Assembly: GCA_036340215.1 (NCBI GenBank)
Contig: JAYYZF010000068.1
Coordinates: forward strand, 1-5,759
Source of the DNA: JABJPE01 sp036340215
GTDB taxonomy: Bacteria; Pseudomonadota; Gammaproteobacteria; Comchoanobacterales; Comchoanobacteraceae
Direction of reading: 5' to 3'
Length of the DNA: 5,759 nt
Part shown: positions 1-4,543 of the stretch, one piece after another
Layout of the letters: each line of letters starts with the position of its first letter
Numbering within the stretch: position 1 is the first letter of the stretch
The notes under the pieces: model-generated
The model's input: only the letters and a program-made list of their open reading frames with translations
The model's database searches: none
What the model was told of the DNA's origin: nothing
Position numbers and translations under genes: made by a program

Positions 1-395
1 AATGCGTTTACTACTGAAACGCCTACTCCATGTAAGCCTCCTGACACCTTATATGAGTCTTCGTCAAACTTACCACCAGCATGAAGCACGGTCATAATTA
101 CTTCTGCAGCCGATCTTTTTTCCTCCGGATGTATATCAACAGGTATTCCCCTACCATTGTCACTTACTGAAACTGAGCCATCAAGGTGTAATACAACGGT
201 GACAACCGAGCAGTGTCCAGCTAAAGCCTCATCGATAGAGTTGTCAACAACTTCAAATATCATATGGTGCAAGCCAGTGCCATCGTGAACATCACCAATG
301 TACATGCCAGGTCTTTTTTTAACTGGATCTAGTCCTCTTAAAACTTTTATATTAGAAGAGTCATAATCGTCATTTCTTTTATCTATCGAGGACAT
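1..395 (-). CDS. gyrB: DNA gyrase subunit B, N-terminal fragment (cut by window edge)
   Basis: GyrB is the ATPase subunit of DNA gyrase, the type II topoisomerase that introduces negative supercoils in the cytoplasm. Reading the reverse complement from the ATG at 395-393 gives 131 codons plus two bases before the left edge, about one sixth of a typical gammaproteobacterial GyrB (around 800 residues). The visible part is the start of the GHKL ATPase domain. It shows the N-terminal arm Tyr11, the RPGMYIG motif at residues 28-34, the N-box catalytic Glu48 and Mg-binding Asn52 in FEVVDN, the DNGRGIP motif at 79-85 and the glycine-rich GGLHGVG ATP lid at 119-125. These align with Escherichia coli Tyr5, Glu42, Asn46 and Asp73 with an offset of six residues. 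The start is supported by a GGAG Shine-Dalgarno sequence five bases upstream. The gene diverges from rpmH; its usual upstream partner recF is absent at this junction. The rest of the gene lies outside the window, so its integrity cannot be judged. Confidence 0.97.
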   Translation of the reverse strand, partial: MSSIDKRNDDYDSSNIKVLRGLDPVKKRPGMYIGDVHDGTGLHHMIFEVVDNSIDEALAGHCSVVTVVLHLDGSVSVSDNGRGIPVDIHPEEKRSAAEVIMTVLHAGGKFDEDSYKVSGGLHGVGVSVVNA

Positions 396-400
396 TTTAG

Positions 401-404
401 CTCC
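401..404 (-). promoter_or_regulatory. Ribosome binding site of gyrB
   Basis: The minus strand reads GGAG here, followed by five bases (CTAAA) and the ATG at 395. This is the clearest Shine-Dalgarno sequence in the window. It fixes the gyrB start at 395 rather than at the internal Met31. Confidence 0.8.
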
Positions 405-487
405 ATATTGTATTTGGTTGATATTAGTTTTTTGCTGAACAATTTGGATAGATTAACTTAATTTATTTCTTTTTTCAATTAATCGTC

Positions 488-496
488 TGTGGATAA
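488..496 (-). promoter_or_regulatory. DnaA box, perfect consensus
   Basis: The plus strand reads TGTGGATAA, so the minus strand reads TTATCCACA. This matches the consensus TTATNCACA exactly and is identical to the strong boxes of the E. coli origin. It lies 93 bases upstream of the gyrB start codon. It may bind the initiator DnaA, either as part of an origin or as a regulator of gyrB. A single chance match in a region of this size and composition is unlikely but possible (a few percent by rough estimate). Confidence 0.6.
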
Positions 497-565
497 CTTT
501 GTTAATAACATGAGTGTGTTGTTGTTAACTATTGTTAGAAAATCTAGATAAAAACATTAAACTAA

Positions 566-594
566 ATTATATTAACAATTGATATCAGTATAAA
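566..594 (-). promoter_or_regulatory. Candidate sigma-70 promoter for gyrB
   Basis: The minus strand has a perfect -10 hexamer TATAAT at 571-566. Upstream, across a 17-base spacer, is TTTATA at 594-589, which matches the -35 consensus TTGACA at four of six positions. It would start transcription around 560 and give a leader of about 165 bases containing the perfect DnaA box. In a region this AT-rich, -10-like sequences arise easily, so the call is tentative. Confidence 0.35.
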
Positions 595-600
595 CACAAT

Positions 601-609
601 TTACCCACA
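601..609 (+). promoter_or_regulatory. Near-consensus DnaA box (one mismatch)
   Basis: The sequence TTACCCACA differs from TTATNCACA only at the fourth position. It is flanked by weaker relatives ending in CACA at 590-598 (two mismatches) and 613-621 (three mismatches). The three are spaced 11 and 12 bases apart, close to one helical turn. It is opposite in orientation to the perfect box at 488-496. It may be a lower-affinity DnaA site; on its own the match would be weak evidence. Confidence 0.35.
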
Positions 610-663
610 GGCAAAAACACACCTCAAACCACTGATAAATAAAAACAAAGCCAAAACCACTAA

Positions 664-735
664 CATTTTTAACTTTCTTATATAATGAATAAACATATTT
701 TCTTTATTTTATTAAATTAATTTATTTTTAGTATT
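664..735. other. Very AT-rich tract, possible DNA-unwinding element
   Basis: By eye only about seven of these 72 bases are G or C, clearly fewer than in the flanking genes. Such tracts serve as DNA-unwinding elements next to DnaA boxes at origins, or as UP-element-like DNA upstream of strong promoters such as that of rpmH. It contains a perfect plus-strand TATAAT at 681-686, but without a recognisable -35 hexamer at the right distance. The sequence does not decide between these roles. Confidence 0.35.
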
Positions 736-769
736 AAAACGGTTTATATTCTTGTGGACTTTTATTATG

Positions 770-798
770 TTGACTAATAACTTAAAATATCATAGTAT
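770..798 (+). promoter_or_regulatory. Candidate sigma-70 promoter for the rpmH operon
   Basis: TTGACT at 770-775 matches the -35 consensus at five of six positions. TAGTAT at 793-798 matches the -10 consensus at four of six, and the spacer is exactly 17 bases. The implied start near 805 gives a leader of about 29 bases before the rpmH ATG. Its position just upstream of the first gene and the optimal spacing make it the best plus-strand candidate. It would drive the whole tightly packed cluster. Confidence 0.5.
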
Positions 799-833
799 TA
801 AAGGCTAAATTATCCTAACGCGGAATAAAACAA

Positions 834-968
834 ATGAAAAGAACATTTCAACCAAGTAATTTAAAGAGGAAAAGAAAGCATGGCTTTCGTAAGAGAATGT
901 CTACTAAGGGAGGAAGGCTAGTACTTAAAAGAAGGCGCTTGAAAGGCCGTAAGAAGTTAAGTGCTTAA
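834..968 (+). CDS. rpmH: 50S ribosomal protein L34
   Basis: L34 is a small, very basic protein of the large ribosomal subunit that binds 23S rRNA. The frame encodes 44 residues, against 46 in E. coli. It begins with the family signature MKRTFQPSNLKR, followed by KHGFRKRM at 15-22, TKGGR at 24-28 and a Lys/Arg-rich C-terminal half (RRRLKGRKK at 33-41). It ends in TAA at 966-968. The start is fixed by the conserved N-terminus; the ribosome binding site is weak, with only CGGA about nine bases upstream. It is the first gene of the plus-strand cluster and overlaps the next gene, rnpA, by eight bases, the usual partner order in bacteria. Confidence 0.97.
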   Translation: MKRTFQPSNLKRKRKHGFRKRMSTKGGRLVLKRRRLKGRKKLSA

Positions 969-1317
969 AGAATTTTCTTTTGGAAAAAAGAATATTTTAA
1001 GGTCCAGCAGTGAGTTTTCTGAAGTATATTTAAGTGGTAAAAAAATAATACTTAAGAACTTCATATATATTTATTTAAAGAAAAAATCAGGTGATCCTAA
1101 GTTAGGCGTTGTTGTTTCGAAGAAGTGTTTCAAGAACGCAACAGATAGGAATCATACAAAGAGAATTTGTAAAGAAGTCTTTCGCAAAATGCTACCTATC
1201 CTGGGCCCAGTTGAAGTAATAGTCATAGCCAAAAAAAACTACAGTAGTACTATGAAACAAAAAAGGTTTGAGCAAGTTAATAATGACTGGGAAAAATTTA
1301 TAAAATGCGTACTTTGA
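961..1317 (+). CDS. rnpA: Ribonuclease P protein component
   Basis: RnpA is the basic protein cofactor of ribonuclease P, which with the catalytic RNA (not in this window) removes 5' leaders from precursor tRNAs in the cytoplasm. The product has 118 residues, normal for the family. The signature lies at about residues 53-75: SKK followed by the RNR-type helix with Arg63-Asn64 and Lys67-Arg68, then KEVFR. A second conserved strand, VIVIAKK, is at 86-92. Several usual arginines are lysine here, in keeping with the AT-rich composition. The start is a GTG at 961, and an in-frame TAA occupies 958-960 directly before it, so no upstream start is possible. No strong Shine-Dalgarno sequence is visible. 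The start lies inside the rpmH end (8-base overlap) and the 3' end overlaps yidD by 13 bases, suggesting translational coupling. Confidence 0.95.
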   Translation: MLKEFSFGKKNILRSSSEFSEVYLSGKKIILKNFIYIYLKKKSGDPKLGVVVSKKCFKNATDRNHTKRICKEVFRKMLPILGPVEVIVIAKKNYSSTMKQKRFEQVNNDWEKFIKCVL

Positions 1318-1541
1318 TTATCAGCCTCATAAAAGCTTATCAGCTCTTTATCAGTAGGGCGTCTACTCCATGTTGTCGCTTTTATCCTAGCTGCTCAAAT
1401 TATGCTATAGCAGCAATCAATAAGCATGGTGCTCTCAAAGGAAGCTTGTTTTCTTTAATGCGTATTCTAAGATGTAACCCTTTTGGTGGTTCTGGTTTTG
1501 ACCCAGTACCTGATAATTTAAAATTTAGAGATAAAAAATGA
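1305..1541 (+). CDS. yidD: Membrane protein insertion efficiency factor YidD
   Basis: YidD is a small inner-membrane-associated protein that aids insertion and folding of membrane proteins together with YidC. The 78-residue product (85 in E. coli) begins with a short amphipathic hydrophobic segment (about 3-17). The family core follows: CRFYPSCSNY at 24-33, a helix with the conserved His41-Gly42 and Lys45-Gly46, LMRILRCNPF at 51-60 and GGSGFDPVP at 61-69. Cysteines are at 23, 24, 30 and 57; those at 24, 30 and 57 fall in the conserved motifs. The ATG at 1305 lies within the last codons of rnpA, and the TGA overlaps the yidC ATG as ATGA, so translation of all three is probably coupled. The N-terminus is slightly shorter than that of E. 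coli, but the conserved core is complete. A frame on the opposite strand here (1400-1603) is not believed to be a gene. Confidence 0.95.
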   Translation: MRTLIISLIKAYQLFISRASTPCCRFYPSCSNYAIAAINKHGALKGSLFSLMRILRCNPFGGSGFDPVPDNLKFRDKK

Positions 1542-3163
1542 ATCAAACTAGACAATTTGTTGGCTATTTTATAATGTTTTTGGCGGCGTCCATGATATGG
1601 CAATCATGGACAAAACACCAGGAGGACTTAAGGGATAAGCATAACAGTACCTTACCGAAAACCGCAAATAAACATGTCGATAAGATTTCAGAAAGTACTA
1701 GTATTGAGGTCGCACCTCAAAATAGACTCATAGAAGTAAAGACAGATCTGATAAAGGCAAAAATAGACAAGCTTGGTGGTAGAATTGTTTCTGTCGACTT
1801 GCTTGATTACAAAAAGGTCAAGAATGGAAAGGAACCAGTTTCATTCTTAGGACAAGATAGAAATTCATATCTTACGTCTCAAATAGGAATGACTGGTGAT
1901 GCTAATGTGGAGTTCACTACCAGTGCAGATAAATATAATTTAACTTCTTCCAAAGGTAAAAAAGATCTTGATGTTACTCTTACGGGAGTAAATAAAAACG
2001 GCGTTTCTTTCACCAAGAAGTATACTTTCTATCCAGATAAATATCAGTTCTTAGTTGAAGTTGCAGTTAAAAATAGTACAGATAATACTTATAATGGACA
2101 TGCCTATTCTCAGTTTAGACAGTTCATACAGGATGATAAGCCTGTTAAGGGTGGTTTTTTGAAAAGGTTGGCCAGTATGACTAGGTTTAACACTTTTACA
2201 GGTGTTTCTTACTATTCTCCAGAAGACAACTATGTGAAATTATCTTATAAAGAAATGGATGAGAAACAGTTAGATAAGAATATAGTAGGGGGGTGGTTGT
2301 CTGTTCAGAGGCCTTATTTCCTTAGTGCTTGGGTCCCACAAAATAACCAAGTTCATCACTTGTACACAGAGAAAAAACCTTATGCTGAGGGCAAAATTTA
2401 TATCTCCGGAATTTTAGGTAAACAGGTTGTTGTGACTCCTGGAGAAGAATATAAAACTAGCTCGTTATTTTATTCTGGACCAGAGATAACTTCAAACCTG
2501 AGTAGCATAGCAAAGGGCTTGGATCTAACTATAGATTATGGTTGGCTTTGGCTCTTGTCAAATGCTATATTCTGGTTGCTAGAGAAGATTCACGGGGTTG
2601 TTAACAATTGGGGTGTTGCAATTATAATGGTGACCTGCTTGATAAAAGCTGTTTTTTACAAGATGTCCGAGTCTAGTTATATTTCTATATCAAAAATGAA
2701 AAAAATACAACCGCGCTTAGAAGCCCTTAAAAAAATGCACGGTGATGATAGGGAGAAGCTAGGCCAAGCAACTAGAGAGTTATTCCTCAGAGAAAAAGTT
2801 AATCCACTTGGTGGATGTTTACCTGTCCTGATACAAATCCCATTTTTTATAGCTTTATATTATGTTTTAATTGAAAGTGTTCAGCTCAGACATGCACCTT
2901 TTGGTCTTTGGATTAACGACCTATCTGCGCCAGATCCTTTTTTCATCTTGCCGGTGTTAATGGGCGCTAGTATGTTATATCAACAAAGCTTAAACCCTAA
3001 ACCTGAAGACCCTGTTCAAGAAAAAATGATGTATTTTTTCCCTGTATTCTTAACAATTGTTTTCAGTTCCTTCCCATCTGGTTTAGTTATGTACTGGGTT
3101 ACTAATAATTTACTTTCTATTCTCCAGCAGGTTTATGTGACTAAGAGATTTGGGTTAAAATAA
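1538..3163 (+). CDS. yidC: Membrane protein insertase YidC
   Basis: YidC inserts and folds inner-membrane proteins, alone or with the Sec translocon. The 541-residue product is close to the 548 of E. coli and has the Gram-negative architecture. An N-terminal membrane segment at about 6-24 ends in MIWQSW. A lysine-rich linker follows, then the large periplasmic beta-sandwich domain (about 61-330). The conserved insertase core contains an amphipathic helix near YGWLW (334-338), TM2 (about 357-374), a cytoplasmic helical hairpin (about 380-420), TM3 starting after VNPLGGCLP (421-429), TM4 (about 466-482) and TM5 with FPSGLVMYW (512-520). The conserved positive charge of the hydrophilic groove is Lys370, where E. 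coli has Arg366. The C-terminus stops soon after TM5 and lacks a long basic tail. The start overlaps the yidD stop by four bases; AGAG lies seven bases upstream as a modest ribosome binding site. mnmE follows after six bases. Confidence 0.97.
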   Translation: MNQTRQFVGYFIMFLAASMIWQSWTKHQEDLRDKHNSTLPKTANKHVDKISESTSIEVAPQNRLIEVKTDLIKAKIDKLGGRIVSVDLLDYKKVKNGKEPVSFLGQDRNSYLTSQIGMTGDANVEFTTSADKYNLTSSKGKKDLDVTLTGVNKNGVSFTKKYTFYPDKYQFLVEVAVKNSTDNTYNGHAYSQFRQFIQDDKPVKGGFLKRLASMTRFNTFTGVSYYSPEDNYVKLSYKEMDEKQLDKNIVGGWLSVQRPYFLSAWVPQNNQVHHLYTEKKPYAEGKIYISGILGKQVVVTPGEEYKTSSLFYSGPEITSNLSSIAKGLDLTIDYGWLWLLSNAIFWLLEKIHGVVNNWGVAIIMVTCLIKAVFYKMSESSYISISKMKKIQPRLEALKKMHGDDREKLGQATRELFLREKVNPLGGCLPVLIQIPFFIALYYVLIESVQLRHAPFGLWINDLSAPDPFFILPVLMGASMLYQQSLNPKPEDPVQEKMMYFFPVFLTIVFSSFPSGLVMYWVTNNLLSILQQVYVTKRFGLK

Positions 3164-3169
3164 TCTTTA

Positions 3170-4543
3170 ATGGAAGCTGATTTACCTACAATTGTTGCCC
3201 TCGCGTCTGCACCTGGTAGATCAGGGGTTGCCGTTTTAAGAGTTTCTGGACCCCAAGTTAAGCTTATTACTAACCTGATACTAAATAAGAAACAGCTTAT
3301 ACCTAGAATGGCCACATGTGCTGATATATTAAGTAAAGACGGCGAGGTTATTGACAACGGTTTAGCCTTATACTTTGAAGGCCCAAACTCCTACACCGGA
3401 GAAGATGTTTTAGAAATACATTGTCATGGAAGTCCTGTTATAGTAGATGCCATAATTAATTCTGCTTTAGCAGCAGGAGCAGTTTTGGCGGGGCCTGGGG
3501 AGTTCACGAAAAGAGCTTTTTTAAATGGAAAGTTAGATCTATATCAAGCTGAAGCGGTAGCGAGCCTCATAGATTCTGATAGTGAATTTGCAGCAAAGTC
3601 TGCCATTAGAGCGATAAAGGGTGAGTTTTCTAGAAAAGTCCACAATGCAGCAAGTTCCTTAACAAGTTTAAGAGTTTATGTGGAGGCCTGCTTAGATTTT
3701 ACAGATGAGGATATAGATTTTATCACAAACCCAGAAATTAAGGAAAATCTAGCAAATTTAGCTGTTGATATAGAGAAAATACATGCAGGTATGCTGTTGG
3801 GAAAAGTTGTCGCCGAGGGAATTAAGGTCGTTATAACAGGACCAACTAATGCTGGGAAATCAACCTTATTTAATCTTCTAACTGGTGATAACGATGCTAT
3901 AGTCACTGCAGAAAGTGGTACAACCAGAGATGTTCTCAAACAAAAAATAAAAGTGGGATCCCATGGCTTAGCCCTTGAACTTCTTGATACAGCTGGAATT
4001 AGAGATACTACAGGTTTAGTCGAACAGGAAGGCATCGCAAGATCAAGGCAGCACCTAAAAGATTGTGATTTAGTTATTTTAGTTTTATCTGCTGATAGTT
4101 ATACGGAGGGTGATTTTCAGTTGTTTTTGAAAAAAGAGCTTGAAATCAAGGCCTTAAGAGATGTAGTATTAGTGTTGAATAAAGTAGATTTGCTGAAGAC
4201 TGCTTCTTCTCAAGAAATGCAACAACACCCAAACTCTATCTACATTAGTGCAAAAACTGGGGTAGGGCTGGAAAAATTGCAGTTGTTACTTAGTAAGCTA
4301 TGTTTGAGCAATAGTCATGTTGGTGATAAGGTTTTTATTGCAAGGAAAAGGCATGTCATTGCTATAGAAAAAACACTAGATCATATTAAAAAAGCAACTG
4401 TTGAACTAGAGCACGGCAAGGCTATTGAAATATTAGCCGAACAATTGAGACTAGCACAAAATTACTTGGGTGAAATAACAGGTGAAGTAAGTTCAGATGA
4501 TCTATTGGGTGAAATATTTAGCTCATTTTGCGTAGGTAAATAA
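3170..4543 (+). CDS. mnmE: tRNA uridine-5-carboxymethylaminomethyl(34) synthesis GTPase MnmE
   Basis: MnmE is a potassium-activated GTPase. With MnmG it adds the (carboxymethyl)aminomethyl group to carbon 5 of the wobble uridine (U34) of certain tRNAs, using a methylene-tetrahydrofolate-derived carbon. The product has 457 residues, normal length (E. coli 454). The N-terminal folate-binding, dimerising domain (about 1-120) starts with TIVALASAPGRSGV and contains GPGEFTKRAFLNGK at 108-121. A helical domain (about 121-215 and 380-457) encloses the G domain. G1 is GPTNAGKS at 224-231, with the K-loop Asn227; G2 is GTTRD at 250-254; G3 is DTAG at 273-276; catalytic Glu285 corresponds to E. coli Glu282; G4 is NKVD at 337-340; G5 is SAK at 360-362. 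The C-terminus is CVGK with the essential cysteine Cys454. No clear Shine-Dalgarno sequence precedes the ATG, which lies six bases after yidC, so reinitiation is plausible. The TAA overlaps the mnmG ATG by one base. Confidence 0.97.
   Translation: MEADLPTIVALASAPGRSGVAVLRVSGPQVKLITNLILNKKQLIPRMATCADILSKDGEVIDNGLALYFEGPNSYTGEDVLEIHCHGSPVIVDAIINSALAAGAVLAGPGEFTKRAFLNGKLDLYQAEAVASLIDSDSEFAAKSAIRAIKGEFSRKVHNAASSLTSLRVYVEACLDFTDEDIDFITNPEIKENLANLAVDIEKIHAGMLLGKVVAEGIKVVITGPTNAGKSTLFNLLTGDNDAIVTAESGTTRDVLKQKIKVGSHGLALELLDTAGIRDTTGLVEQEGIARSRQHLKDCDLVILVLSADSYTEGDFQLFLKKELEIKALRDVVLVLNKVDLLKTASSQEMQQHPNSIYISAKTGVGLEKLQLLLSKLCLSNSHVGDKVFIARKRHVIAIEKTLDHIKKATVELEHGKAIEILAEQLRLAQNYLGEITGEVSSDDLLGEIFSSFCVGK

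Larger units (their letters stand above)
396..833. other. Divergent gyrB/rpmH intergenic region, possible replication-origin remnant or origin
   Basis: This 438-base stretch separates the divergent gyrB and rpmH starts, and I find no convincing gene in it. It is strongly A+T-rich. Visible elements are one perfect DnaA-box match (488-496), a one-mismatch match (601-609) with weaker CACA-ending neighbours on each side, several TTGTTA-type heptamers between 499 and 578, a very AT-rich tract (664-735), and candidate promoters facing both ways. In pseudomonads and several other gammaproteobacteria the rpmH-dnaA intergenic region is oriC. Here gyrB takes the place of dnaA. Whether this region initiates replication is inference. 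Two DnaA-like sites are fewer than in most characterised origins, and a plain divergent promoter region is the main alternative. Confidence 0.45.

Noticed and set aside
681..686. Perfect plus-strand TATAAT upstream of rpmH as a promoter.
   Set aside because: No -35-like hexamer lies 16-18 bases upstream (CACTAA at 17), and the match sits in a tract so AT-rich that a chance occurrence is likely. The 770-798 candidate is better.
753..761. TGTGGACTT as a third DnaA box.
   Set aside because: It has three mismatches to TGTGNATAA, too many to support a call.
396..833. A small gene, tRNA or structured RNA in the intergenic region.
   Set aside because: I found no frame with a start, ribosome binding site and credible protein, no cloverleaf-like pattern, and no long hairpin or T-tract terminator by eye.
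1400..1603. Minus-strand open frame of 67 codons across yidD and the yidC start.
   Set aside because: It lies opposite two well-recognised genes, has no recognisable motif, and is best explained as an antisense shadow.
2645..2647. YidC Lys370 in place of the hydrophilic-groove arginine (E. coli Arg366).
   Set aside because: The change keeps the positive charge, and lysine at this position is, as I recall, usual in pseudomonad and other non-enteric gammaproteobacterial YidC proteins.
3133..3357. Minus-strand open frame of 74 codons across the yidC/mnmE junction.
   Set aside because: It lies opposite conserved coding sequence with no family resemblance or ribosome binding site; a shadow frame.
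3676..4035. Minus-strand open frame of 119 codons inside mnmE.
   Set aside because: It is fully antisense to the MnmE G domain, has a serine/proline-rich low-information composition, and shows no domain.
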